Shown here in pieces: positions 18,612 through 26,821 of a DNA stretch of 64,000 bases (within the stretch, counting starts at the first letter, position 1; every line of letters starts with the position of its first letter). The notes below the pieces were generated by a model, which was not told where the DNA came from, made no database searches, and saw nothing but the letters and a program-made list of their open reading frames with translations. The position numbers were made by a program, and so were the translations under genes. The DNA comes from Dokdonella_A sp046347015 (GTDB taxonomy: Bacteria > Pseudomonadota > Gammaproteobacteria > Xanthomonadales > Rhodanobacteraceae). The stretch spans positions 62,001-126,000 of the forward strand of contig JAXMHA010000004.1 of assembly GCA_046347015.1 (NCBI GenBank). The letters are read 5' to 3'.

Positions 18612-19156
18612 GGCGCCTTGCCACCCTCGAGCGCCGCGATCCGCGGCTTGATGACGCGCGCGATGTCGTCGGCGGTCATCGGCCCGATGTGCTTGTAGCG
18701 GATGATGCCGTCGCCATCGACGAGGAAGGTTTCCGGTGCGCCGTAGATGCCGAAGTCGATCGCGGTCGAACCGGACTGGTCGGCGATGACGAGGTCGTAC
18801 GGATCGCCGTAGGTGTCGAGCCAGCGCTTCGCGTCGGCGGGTTGGTCCTTGTAGTCGTAGCCGACCAGCGGCACGCCGAACTGGCCCTTGTGCGCCATCA
18901 GCACCGGGTGCTCGTCGCGGCACGCGAAGCACCAGCTCGCGAACACGTTGATGAGATACGGTTTGCCGCGGAACCGCGAGGCGTCGACGAGTCTGGCCGG
19001 ATCGTCCAGCAGCGGCAGCGAGAACGCCGGCGCCGGTTTGCCGATCAGCGGCGACGGCACCGCTTCCGGGTCGTGCGAGGTATTCCACCAGATGCCGAAA
19101 CCGAGCAGCGCGAACAGGGCGAGGAAGCCGGCGAGCGGCAGCAGGCGCGTACTCAT
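18608..19156 (-). CDS. ccmG: Thiol:disulfide interchange protein CcmG/DsbE
   Basis: Membrane-anchored periplasmic thioredoxin that keeps the CXXCH cysteines of apocytochrome c reduced. It has 182 residues: an N-terminal anchor (about 6-23), and the thioredoxin active site WCFAC (C76, C79) in NVFASWCFACRDEHP. The cis-Pro loop GAPETFLVD begins at about 139, with the conserved E typical of CcmG rather than general DsbA/TlpA proteins. It overlaps ccmF upstream and ccmH downstream by four bases each. Confidence 0.96.
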   Translation of the reverse strand: MSTRLLPLAGFLALFALLGFGIWWNTSHDPEAVPSPLIGKPAPAFSLPLLDDPARLVDASRFRGKPYLINVFASWCFACRDEHPVLMAHKGQFGVPLVGYDYKDQPADAKRWLDTYGDPYDLVIADQSGSTAIDFGIYGAPETFLVDGDGIIRYKHIGPMTADDIARVIKPRIAALEGGKAP

Positions 19157-21141
19157 GCGTGGGCGGGGTCGGCCACGGGTCGTGGACCGGCCACGGCGGT
19201 GGCGGGCGTCCGTTCGGCCGTCTCGCCGATGCGGCGGAAGCGCCGGTCCGCCGCGGCGGTGAGGCCGCCGAGCAGCATGAACAGGCCACCGAGCCAGATG
19301 CAGCGCACGAACGGCTTGATGTACAGGCGCACCGACCAGGTGCCGTCGGTGCCGAGTGGCTCGCCGAGCGCGACGTAGTAGTCGCGGAACAACCCCGGCC
19401 GGATCGCCGATTCGGTCTGCACCGGCGCGTTGTTCGGATACTGGCGCTTTTGCGGGTGCAGCGTCGCGATGACGTCACCGCCGCGGATCACTTCGATCGT
19501 CCCGCGCTTGGCGGTGTAGTTCGGGCCGGTCGCATCGGTGACGCCGCCGAACTTGAAGCTCGTCGTGCCGAGCGTCGCCGTCGCGCCGGGCGCGAGGCTG
19601 ACATCGCGCTCGAGTCCGGTCGCGGTGACCAGCAGCGCACCGGCGAGGAACAGCGCGACGCCGAAGTGCGCGAACAGCATGCCGGCCATTTCCGGCGTGA
19701 AGCGTCGGCCGGGCGGTGCGTTGCGCCAGCGCGACCACACATACAGCAAGGTGCCGGCGCCGACCCAGATCGACGCGGCGGTGCCGAACAGCGCGCGCCA
19801 CGACACGTGGCCCGACAACAGCGCCGCGGCGATCGCGGCGAGGACAGCGAGACCCGCGGCCGGCGCCAGTGCGCGCAACGCGGCGCGCCCGTCACCCTGG
19901 CGCCACAACACGAACGGGCCGAACGGCAGCAGCAGCATCGCCGGCGCCATCAGGATCACGAACAGCGTGCCGAAATACGGCGGGCCGACCGAGATGCGAC
20001 CGAGGTTCAGGGCTTCGGCGATGAGCGGATACAGCGTGCCGAGCAGCACCATTGCCGCCGCGCACGCGAACAACAGGTTGTTGACCAGGACCAGGGTCTC
20101 GCGCGACAGCGTCGCGAAGGGTTTCCCGCCGGCGACCTTTGGTGCGCGCAGCGCGTAGATCACCAGCGAGCCGCCGACCACCGTGCCGAGGAACAACAGG
20201 ATGAAGAGGCCGCGCCTCGGATCGCTCGCGAACGCGTGCACGCTGGTCAGGACACCCGAGCGCACGAGGAACGTGCCGAGCAGCGACAGCGAGAACGCGA
20301 AGATCGCGAGCAGCAGCGTCCACGCGCGGAACGAGCCGCGCTTCTCGGTGACGGCCTGCGAGTGGATCAAGGCGGTGCCGACCAGCCACGGCATGAACGA
20401 CGCGTTCTCGACCGGATCCCAGAACCACCATCCCCCCCAGCCGAGTTCGTAGTACGCCCACCACGAGCCGAGCGTGATGCCGAGGGTCAGGAAACCCCAG
20501 GCGACGTTCGTCCACGGCCGCGCCCAGCGCACCCAGCGGGTGTCGAGTTGCCCGCCGAGCAGCGCCGCGATCGCGAACGCGAACGCGACCGAGAACCCGA
20601 CGTAGCCGGTGTACAGCATCGGCGGATGGCCGATCATGCCCGGGTCCTGCAACACGGGGTTGAGGTCGGCGCCGTTCGGCGGCGCCGGCAGGAAGCGCGC
20701 GAACGGGTTCGAGGTCAGGATCGTGAAAGCGAGGAAGCCGAACGCGACGAAACCGAGCACGCCGAGCACGCGCGCCATGAACTCGTCCGGCAGCTTGCGG
20801 CTGAACGCCGCCACCGCGACCGTCCAGATGTTGAGGATCAGCAGCCACAGCAGCAGCGAGCCCTCGTGCGCGCCCCACACGGCCGTCACGCGGTAGTACC
20901 AGGGCAGCGACAGATTCGAGTTCTGCGCGACATAGGCGACGCTGAAGTCGCCGGTGAGGAACGCCCAGGTGAGGATCCCGAACGCGAGCGCGATGAACAC
21001 GGCTTGCCCGGCGGCGGCCGGTCGTGCCACCGCCATCAACGCGGGTTGGTGCCGGTACGCGCCGAGGATCGGCAGCACGCACTGCGCCGCCGCGAGCAGC
21101 AGCGCGAGGATCAGGGCGAATTGGCCGAGTTCGGGGAGCAT
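19153..21141 (-). CDS. ccmF: Cytochrome c haem lyase subunit CcmF
   Basis: Core of the System I haem lyase that attaches haem b to apocytochrome c on the periplasmic side. The 662-residue protein is highly hydrophobic with about 15 predicted helices. It has the haem-handling WWD domain (LGWGGWWFWDPVENAS, about 233-248) and the WGAHEGSLLLW motif (89-99). A large periplasmic C-terminal domain lies before the last helix, and the length is normal. The 48 bases between its start and the ccmE stop form the only real gap inside the ccm gene run. It is coupled to ccmG by an ATGA overlap. Confidence 0.97.
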   Translation of the reverse strand: MLPELGQFALILALLLAAAQCVLPILGAYRHQPALMAVARPAAAGQAVFIALAFGILTWAFLTGDFSVAYVAQNSNLSLPWYYRVTAVWGAHEGSLLLWLLILNIWTVAVAAFSRKLPDEFMARVLGVLGFVAFGFLAFTILTSNPFARFLPAPPNGADLNPVLQDPGMIGHPPMLYTGYVGFSVAFAFAIAALLGGQLDTRWVRWARPWTNVAWGFLTLGITLGSWWAYYELGWGGWWFWDPVENASFMPWLVGTALIHSQAVTEKRGSFRAWTLLLAIFAFSLSLLGTFLVRSGVLTSVHAFASDPRRGLFILLFLGTVVGGSLVIYALRAPKVAGGKPFATLSRETLVLVNNLLFACAAAMVLLGTLYPLIAEALNLGRISVGPPYFGTLFVILMAPAMLLLPFGPFVLWRQGDGRAALRALAPAAGLAVLAAIAAALLSGHVSWRALFGTAASIWVGAGTLLYVWSRWRNAPPGRRFTPEMAGMLFAHFGVALFLAGALLVTATGLERDVSLAPGATATLGTTSFKFGGVTDATGPNYTAKRGTIEVIRGGDVIATLHPQKRQYPNNAPVQTESAIRPGLFRDYYVALGEPLGTDGTWSVRLYIKPFVRCIWLGGLFMLLGGLTAAADRRFRRIGETAERTPATAVAGPRPVADPAHA

Positions 21142-21189
21142 CGAAGTGCGCGAAGGGTGGAGCGCAAGGCGCGGAGCCTGCGTAGCGTA

Positions 21190-21696
21190 CTACTCCCGCC
21201 GCGCCGGCGTTTCCGCGGCCGGGTCCGCGATGGCGCTGGCCGATGCCGTTCCCGGCTCGGCGACGTGATGTTTCCTGTGCGCCGCCGACATCGCATCGGC
21301 GAGTTCCTTCGGCATGTAGTTTTCGTCGTGCTTGGCCAGCACTTCGGTCGCGACGAAACGGGTTCCGTCCATGTGGCCCGTCGCGATCACCGCCTGGTTC
21401 TCGCGGAACAGGTCGGGCAGGATGCCGGTGTATTCGACCGGCAGGTCGTGGTCGCCGTCGGTCACCGCGAAGTCGACGGTCATCGAGTTCGGCGCGCGTT
21501 GCACCGATCCGGTCTTGACCATGCCGCCGAGGCGGAACGTCGTGTAGGGCTTGTCCTGGCCGGCCAGTACCTGGCTTGGCGTCAGCAGGTAGTTCGTGTT
21601 CTGCTGCAGCGCGTACACGAACAGCGACGTCGCGATGCCGACCGCGGCGACGATCAGCACCAGCAGCGTGACGCGGCGGCGGCGGGTGCGGTTCAT
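21190..21696 (-). CDS. ccmE: Cytochrome c maturation haem chaperone CcmE
   Basis: Periplasmic haem chaperone that binds haem covalently and delivers it to CcmF/H. It has 168 residues: a basic N-terminus, one membrane anchor (about 9-29) and a beta-barrel OB-fold. The haem-binding His is at 123 in LAKHDENYMP, exactly the family motif with the following tyrosine (Y127). The start ATG at 21696 overlaps the ccmD stop (ATGA). The C-terminal tail of about 35 residues is flexible and Ala/Pro rich, as in homologues. Confidence 0.96.
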   Translation of the reverse strand: MNRTRRRRVTLLVLIVAAVGIATSLFVYALQQNTNYLLTPSQVLAGQDKPYTTFRLGGMVKTGSVQRAPNSMTVDFAVTDGDHDLPVEYTGILPDLFRENQAVIATGHMDGTRFVATEVLAKHDENYMPKELADAMSAAHRKHHVAEPGTASASAIADPAAETPARRE

Positions 21697-21869
21697 CGCG
21701 CCGCTCCACCGCGCGCAGCGCGGCGTTGCAGCCGCGCGCGGATGTCGCGCAGCACGCGCTGGCGCTGTACGAGCGGCGCGATCCAGTCCCACGCCAGCAC
21801 GAGGAAGAACACTGCGTACGCCGGCCAGACGTAGCTCGCGTAGCCACCCATCGCGAAGAACTCAGACAC
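21693..21869 (-). CDS. ccmD: Haem exporter protein CcmD (small, GTG start)
   Basis: A 58-residue single-pass membrane protein that helps release holo-CcmE from the CcmABC complex. The reading runs MSEFFAMGGYASYVWPAY, then a hydrophobic helix (AVFFLVLAWDWIA) and a strongly basic cytoplasmic tail (VQRQRVLRDIRARLQRR). The AMGGYASYVW block is diagnostic of CcmD. The start is the GTG at 21869 inside the end of ccmC; the stop overlaps the ccmE ATG. It is easily missed because of its size. Confidence 0.9.
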   Translation of the reverse strand: MSEFFAMGGYASYVWPAYAVFFLVLAWDWIAPLVQRQRVLRDIRARLQRRAARGGAAR

Positions 21870-22650
21870 CGGCGCGCTCCGGGACCGGGCGTGGTGGCCG
21901 CGGGGCGTCGCCGGTCGCGATCACGCGCACCCATTCCTTGCCGCCTTCGAGTTCGAGCAGCCGCACGCGCGCGCGGGCGAGGAGGCTGGCGAAGAACCAG
22001 AGGTGCGTCGCCAGCGCCATCGTCAGCAGCGGCCACAGCATCGAGCCCGCGATTTTCGACGGGCCCAGCAGGCTCACGGTCTGGCCCTGGTGCAGCGTGT
22101 TCCACCAGGTCACCGAGAAATGCACGATCGGCAGGTTGACGATTCCGATCAGCGCGAGGAAGCCCGCGGCGCGCGCGGCGCGGCGCCGGTCCTCGATCGC
22201 GTGGTCGAGCCCGATCACGCCGAGGTAGAGGAACAACAGCACCAGTTCCGAGGTGAGGCGCGCGTCCCACGTCCACCACGTGCCCCACATCGGCTTGCCC
22301 CACAGCGAGCCCGTGACCAGCGTGATCAGCGTGAACGCGGCGCCGACCGGCGCGCTGGCCATCGCCAGCACCTCGCCGAGCTTGACGTGCCACACCAGCG
22401 CGACGAATGCGTTGGCGGCCATGAACGCGTAGGCGAACAGGCTCATCCACGCGCACGGCACGTGGATGAAGATGATGCGGTAGGCGTCGCCCTGCTGGTA
22501 GTCGGCGGGCGCGAGCACGAGGCCGCCGTAGAGGCCGATCGCGCCGGCGGCGAGCGCGAGGCCGTACAGCCACGGGATCAGCCTTCCGGCGAACGCGTGG
22601 AAGGTCGGCGGCGACCCGAGTCGATGGAACCAGAGCGGCAGTGCGGTCAT
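21862..22650 (-). CDS. ccmC: Haem exporter/haem-handling membrane protein CcmC
   Basis: With CcmA, CcmB and CcmD it loads haem onto CcmE. It is a 262-residue protein with six predicted helices and the tryptophan-rich WWD motif WGTWWTWDAR (122-131). The two external histidines expected to ligate haem are near H63 (FIHVPCAW) and in NLPIVHFSVTWWN. The start ATG overlaps the ccmB stop and the stop overlaps the ccmD start. Length and motifs are normal. Confidence 0.97.
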   Translation of the reverse strand: MTALPLWFHRLGSPPTFHAFAGRLIPWLYGLALAAGAIGLYGGLVLAPADYQQGDAYRIIFIHVPCAWMSLFAYAFMAANAFVALVWHVKLGEVLAMASAPVGAAFTLITLVTGSLWGKPMWGTWWTWDARLTSELVLLFLYLGVIGLDHAIEDRRRAARAAGFLALIGIVNLPIVHFSVTWWNTLHQGQTVSLLGPSKIAGSMLWPLLTMALATHLWFFASLLARARVRLLELEGGKEWVRVIATGDAPRPPRPVPERAGV

Positions 22651-23333
22651 GACAGCGAAATCTTCAGCGCCTCGGCGCACGCGAGCGGCGCCAGCACGAT
22701 GGCCAGCACCAGCGCCGCGCCGAGCCACAGCAACGGCGCGGCGTGTGGCAACCCTGCCGCGGCGGCATTGCAGGCGCCGGCCCCGAAAATCAGCACCGGG
22801 ACGTACAGCGGCAGCACCAGCAGCGCCAGCAGCATACCAGAGCGGCGCAAGCCGACCGTCAGCGCGACGCACACCGCGCCGATCAAACTGAACAACGGAG
22901 TCGCCAGCAGCAGCGCGACCAGCAACGTGCCGCGGATCGACGCCGGCAGGTGCAGTAGCTCGCCGAGCAGCGGCGCGATGACGATCAGCGGCAACGCGGT
23001 CGCGAGCCAGTGCACCGCGATGCGGCAGGCGACCAGCAGCGCCAGCGGGTGCGGCGCCAGCAGCAGTTGTTCGAGCGAACCGTCCTCGAAGTCGCCGCGG
23101 AACAGCGCGTCGAGCGCGAGCAGGCTCGCCAGCAGCACGGCGACGAAGATGGCGCCGGCGGCAATCGTCGCCAGTGTCGTCGGCTCGGGTCCGAGTGCCA
23201 GCGGAAACAACGCGACGACGATCACCGCGAACAGGATCGGGTTGGCGACGTCGCCGCGCCGGCGCCAGAACAGCAGCAGGTCGCGCCGGATCAGCGCGAG
23301 GCAGGCGGCGCCGGTGCTGCCGGGGCGCGTCAT
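22647..23333 (-). CDS. ccmB: Haem exporter ABC permease CcmB
   Basis: Membrane subunit of the CcmAB ABC complex that uses ATP to release haem-loaded CcmE. It is a 228-residue protein with six hydrophobic segments. The conserved cytoplasmic loop LDALFRGDFEDGSLEQLLLA (about 71-90) is characteristic of CcmB. It overlaps ccmA (ATGA) upstream and ccmC downstream. The start at 23333 gives the usual family length; a longer open frame extends upstream but belongs to other genes. Confidence 0.96.
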   Translation of the reverse strand: MTRPGSTGAACLALIRRDLLLFWRRRGDVANPILFAVIVVALFPLALGPEPTTLATIAAGAIFVAVLLASLLALDALFRGDFEDGSLEQLLLAPHPLALLVACRIAVHWLATALPLIVIAPLLGELLHLPASIRGTLLVALLLATPLFSLIGAVCVALTVGLRRSGMLLALLVLPLYVPVLIFGAGACNAAAAGLPHAAPLLWLGAALVLAIVLAPLACAEALKISLS

Positions 23334-24034
23334 CGGGCAGGCACCGATGCGGATCCGGTCGCGACGCCGGGTGCGCCGGTGACGGCGGGCATCGGGCCGT
23401 CGAGCAGCAGCCGCCGCTGCGAGCGCGTCGTCAACGCATAGGCGCCATGCGACGTGACCAGCGCCGCGCCGCCGCGCGCGACGTGTTCGTCGAGCAGCGC
23501 GTTGACGAGGCGGATGCCGTCGAGGTCGAGGTTCGCGAACGGCTCGTCGAGCAGCCACAAGCGCGCCGGCGTGAGGACCAGCCGCGCCAGCGCGACGCGC
23601 TTGCCTTGCCCCGCCGACAGGTGCGACAGCGCGACGTCGCCGTAGCCGGCGAGTCCGACCCGGCCGAGCGCCTCCGCGATGCTCGTGCCGGGCGCGAGTC
23701 CGGCGAGGCCGACCGCGAAGCGCAGGTTCTCGGCGACGGTGAGGTCGCGCTTCAGGCCGCCGGCGTGCCCGAGCAGCGCGGTGCGGCCGGCGAGGGCGGC
23801 GACGTCCAGCGTTTCGCCGTCGAGCCGCAGCGATCCCGAAGTCGGGACCAGCATTCCGGCGACGATCCGCAGCAGCGTCGTCTTGCCGGAACCGTTGCCG
23901 CCTTCGATGAGCAACGCTTCGCCGGCGTCCAGCGTGAAATCCAGCGGTCCGAACACCGGCTCGTCGTTGCGCGCGAAGCAGAGCGCTTCGGCGACGAGTC
24001 GCGGCGGGGTGGTCGCAAGGTGGCTGCGCGTCAT
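23330..24034 (-). CDS. ccmA: Haem exporter ABC ATPase CcmA
   Basis: ATP-binding subunit of the CcmAB(C) complex. The 234-residue product shows the P-loop GGNGSGKT (45-52) and a divergent ABC signature LSAGQGKR (139-146), as is usual for CcmA. Walker B is LWLLDEPF (159-166), and the switch histidine is in LVTSHGAY. The start ATG at 24034 overlaps the stop of the DUF3293-like gene (ATGA), so the whole ccm series is translationally coupled to the genes upstream. Confidence 0.96.
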   Translation of the reverse strand: MTRSHLATTPPRLVAEALCFARNDEPVFGPLDFTLDAGEALLIEGGNGSGKTTLLRIVAGMLVPTSGSLRLDGETLDVAALAGRTALLGHAGGLKRDLTVAENLRFAVGLAGLAPGTSIAEALGRVGLAGYGDVALSHLSAGQGKRVALARLVLTPARLWLLDEPFANLDLDGIRLVNALLDEHVARGGAALVTSHGAYALTTRSQRRLLLDGPMPAVTGAPGVATGSASVPAR

Positions 24035-24542
24035 GCGGGTTGCACGTCGCCGACGCGCCATTCGAGGTCGGCGGCGGGATCGACCCGGCCACGCCAGTCG
24101 AGCCGCTGCACGCGCAGCAGCGCGGGCCCGTCGGCCGGGACGCGGACCGCGGCATTCTGTCCGAAGCGGTCCAGCAGGTCGTCGACGGCGGACTCGGCGA
24201 TGCCGGCGACGAGGAAACTCGGTTCGCGCCACGCGGCGTTGGGGATCGCCGCGACGCCGGGAAGGAACCGGCACCCCGGCGTTCGAGTTCATCGCGCAGG
24301 GCCGCCATGCGTTTGGCGTTGGCGCGCTCCGGCAACGGCTCGGAAAACGGATTGCACGCGGTGAGGTACCACGCGCAGGGCGCCGCGCCGATCCACGCGC
24401 GAAGCGGCGCCGGTGCGGGTGCGCCGATCCGGATGTTCGCGACGGACCCGTCGGGCAGTTCGACGCCATAGACCGTCGCGCGGTAGAACGCGACCAGCTC
24501 GGCCGCGCGGGACGCGGGTTCCACGGGCGGCGACCGGTTCAC
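24031..24542 (-). pseudogene. DUF3293-like small protein, frameshifted
   Basis: The first half reads from a GTG at 24542 (overlapping the kmo stop) through ELVAFYRATVYGV, then ACNPFSEPLPERANAKRM and RDELERRG. After about 24275 the coherent protein continues in another frame: FLPGVAAIPNAAWREPSFLV, DDLLDRFGQNAA and LDWRGRVDPAADLEWRVGDV, stopping at 24031. The span of 512 bases is one short of a codon multiple, so one base is missing near a G run. It resembles DUF3293 proteins of unknown function. Either it is a pseudogene or this is an assembly error; the overlaps at both ends argue that the gene was recently intact. Confidence 0.7.
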
Positions 24543-25948
24543 CGGGCGAGCGGGGGCAGGCGTTCGCGCACCAGCCGGTCCGCGTGGGCGAGGTCGACGT
24601 CGGCGACCGCGTGCCGGCCGTCGCACAGTTCATGCAGCAGCCGGTCCTGCACCGCGCCACGCGCGAACGCATCGGCGTACGGCATCCGCGTGAAGGTCAC
24701 CATGGCGTAGCGCGGCACGAAGCGTCCCGGATTGCGCGCCGCGAGCAGCCGGCCTACTTCGCGGCGCAGCAGGAACGCAGGGTCGGCGACCGAATCGCGC
24801 ATCTCGGTGTAATTCTCGATCGCCATTGCCGCGATGGCGGCCGCATTCGGTTTGCGGCGGCGTTCGAACTCGGCGAACAGGGCGGCGCGATCGTCGCCAT
24901 GCGACGCGAACAGGCCGGCCAGCTCGACGGCGTCCTCGAAGCCGCAGTTCATGCCCTGGCCGTGGAAGGGCACGATGGCGTGTGCCGCGTCGCCGACCAG
25001 CAGCGCGCGGTGGTCGAGGTGCCAGCGGTCCAGATACAGCGTCGCGAGGAGCCCGATGGGATTGGCGGCAAAGTCGGCTTCGAGGTCCGGGAGCAACGGC
25101 AACGCGTCGGCAAAGTCGCGCCGGAACAGCCTGGTGCAGTCCGCGGGCGTCGTGACGGTTGCAAAACTCGGATCGCCCATCGAGGGCAGGAACAGCGTGA
25201 CGGTGAAACTGCCCTCCGCGTTCGGCAGCGCGATGCACATGTAGTTGCCGCGCGGCCAGATGTGCAGCGCGTTCGGTTCGATCGCGAACAGGTTGCCGCC
25301 GTCGTCTTCGGGGATGGCGAACGGGACGTGCCGCGCGAGTTCCGGCAACGGCGGGATCTCGAGTTCCTTGTAGCCGTGGCCGAGTTCCTCGATCCGCTCG
25401 CCGAGCGGCGCGTGCGCGTTCATCGCGGTACGCAATGCCGAGCCGGCGCCGTCGGCGCCGATCGCGTAGGCGGCGTGGTGGACGTGTGGGTCACCGGTGC
25501 CGGACGGGCGGAAGTGCAGCGTGACGCCGTCGTCGAACTCCGCGTGGTCGAGGCCGCGCAGGAAGTGGAAGCGCGCGCCCGCCGCCTCGGCGGCCTCGAT
25601 CAGCGTCGTGTTCAGGCGGCCGCGGCTGATCGACCAGATCACTTCGGAATCGTCGCGGCCGTAGCGCAGCAGTTCCGAGTGCCCGTCGCGGTGGTGGACC
25701 ATGCGCCCACGCATCATCACCGCGAGCCGCATCACCGGTTCGGTGAGGCCGGCGAGGCGCAGGCCGTGCAAACCGCGTTCGGCCAGCGCGAGGTTGATCG
25801 AGCGCCCGCCGGCATAGCCGGTGACGCGCGGATCGGCGCGGCGTTCGAACACGTCGACGCGGAAGCCGCGCTGCGCGAGCAGCGCCGCCAGCAGCGAACC
25901 GACGAGGCCTGCGCCGATGATCGTGACCGGTGTCGAGGGTTGCGTCAT
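24539..25948 (-). CDS. kmo: Kynurenine 3-monooxygenase
   Basis: FAD enzyme that hydroxylates kynurenine to 3-hydroxykynurenine in tryptophan degradation / de novo NAD synthesis. It has 469 residues. The N-terminal dinucleotide-binding GAGLVGSLLAALLA starts at 12, GRSINLALAERG matches the substrate-site region, and the DG motif is AYAIGADGAGS. The FAD/ribityl motif is VGDAAHAIVPFHGQGMNCG. A C-terminal helix pair typical of KMO follows. The start was set at 25948 where the Rossmann motif begins. The stop overlaps the next gene (GTGA), placing kmo immediately ahead of the ccm genes. Confidence 0.94.
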   Translation of the reverse strand: MTQPSTPVTIIGAGLVGSLLAALLAQRGFRVDVFERRADPRVTGYAGGRSINLALAERGLHGLRLAGLTEPVMRLAVMMRGRMVHHRDGHSELLRYGRDDSEVIWSISRGRLNTTLIEAAEAAGARFHFLRGLDHAEFDDGVTLHFRPSGTGDPHVHHAAYAIGADGAGSALRTAMNAHAPLGERIEELGHGYKELEIPPLPELARHVPFAIPEDDGGNLFAIEPNALHIWPRGNYMCIALPNAEGSFTVTLFLPSMGDPSFATVTTPADCTRLFRRDFADALPLLPDLEADFAANPIGLLATLYLDRWHLDHRALLVGDAAHAIVPFHGQGMNCGFEDAVELAGLFASHGDDRAALFAEFERRRKPNAAAIAAMAIENYTEMRDSVADPAFLLRREVGRLLAARNPGRFVPRYAMVTFTRMPYADAFARGAVQDRLLHELCDGRHAVADVDLAHADRLVRERLPPLAR

Positions 25949-26242
25949 GTCGCCTGCGGGGATTTGCTCAAGGCATCCTCGATACGATGCGATCAAGCTG
26001 CGCGAACGGCCGCCGCGGGCGAAGGCAGGTTGCGCGACGCCGGGGCGCAGCCAGCGGAGTGTACTTGGGCGTACATGAGGCTTGCGAGCACCGCCGGCAC
26101 GCCAGCTGCCGGGCGCGGCGGTTCGCATCCCTGCAGCGGGCGGCTGCGGCCGCCGCCGGCCGATCGTTCGCCTGCCGATGATCGGGCCCGTACCCGCGTG
26201 CTCCCACGCTCGTCGCGCGGATCCGGGCTTTGCCGCCTGCGG
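25949..26242. other. Intergenic region upstream of kmo
   Basis: About 294 bases between kmo and the small membrane protein on the same strand. Short frames here have no coding character. I see no clear promoter with both boxes and no terminator with a T run. Confidence 0.3.
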
Positions 26243-26821
26243 TCATTCGACGTAATACAACCTGAGGATGAAACTGAGCTGGTAAATGAGGCCAAGCACT
26301 GCGAATGCGCCGTGGAAACGCTCGTTCCGGGTGCGCATGGCAACGAGGCACAGGACCACGAAAACCACGCCGCGGACGATGTATTCGGCGCCGAGCGCGT
26401 GGAGGTGCGCCGTACCCTTCATCCAGGTGTCGACGAAATCCAGCAGGTAGGCGATGGCGAGCACGCCGAAAAACCAGTGCCGGCGGGACAGGAAGTAGTC
26501 ACGGAATCCGTCATAACCGGAAAGGTCTTCCGGAAACAACAGTGCGCACAAGAGGTACAGCAGCACCGCGTACAGGATCACGAACAGGTAGGCTGCGAAG
26601 TTCCAGTGGCCGATGGTGTTGAGGTGGAACTCCCACCACCAGAAGTGCACGAGGTAGAGGAAGGTCGAAAACGCCCAGATGAGGTGAACCCACCAGATGC
26701 GGGCGTGGCGCGGATGCTCGACGATGCGCGCGAGGTGGCGCAGGACGTGGGTCAGGCCCAGGCCCAGGACAACGCCGATGATGACCCGGATGTGCGTGAA
26801 CAGCTGTTCCGCGCCGTTCAC
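26243..26821 (-). CDS. Hypothetical multi-pass membrane protein
   Basis: A 192-residue hydrophobic protein with about five predicted membrane helices (near 10-28, 44-64, 73-94, 112-130 and 143-162). It has many aromatic residues at the membrane borders (FWWWEFHLNTIGHWNF). I do not recognise the family. It starts with a GTG overlapping the stop of the SDR gene (GTGA), so it is translated as part of the same minus-strand operon. The hydrophobic pattern and coupling make it a real gene; nothing in the sequence shows a catalytic site. Confidence 0.75.
   Translation of the reverse strand: MNGAEQLFTHIRVIIGVVLGLGLTHVLRHLARIVEHPRHARIWWVHLIWAFSTFLYLVHFWWWEFHLNTIGHWNFAAYLFVILYAVLLYLLCALLFPEDLSGYDGFRDYFLSRRHWFFGVLAIAYLLDFVDTWMKGTAHLHALGAEYIVRGVVFVVLCLVAMRTRNERFHGAFAVLGLIYQLSFILRLYYVE

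Noticed and set aside
18888..18920. WCFAC instead of WCPTC in CcmG as an unusual active site
   Set aside because: The residues between the cysteines vary widely among CcmG/TlpA proteins; conserved GAPETFLVD supports normal function.
19159..21834. An 891-codon plus-strand open frame
   Set aside because: It runs antisense across ccmE and ccmF; those genes have unambiguous motifs and coupled starts, and the antisense translation is Arg/Glu/Gln-rich with no similarity.
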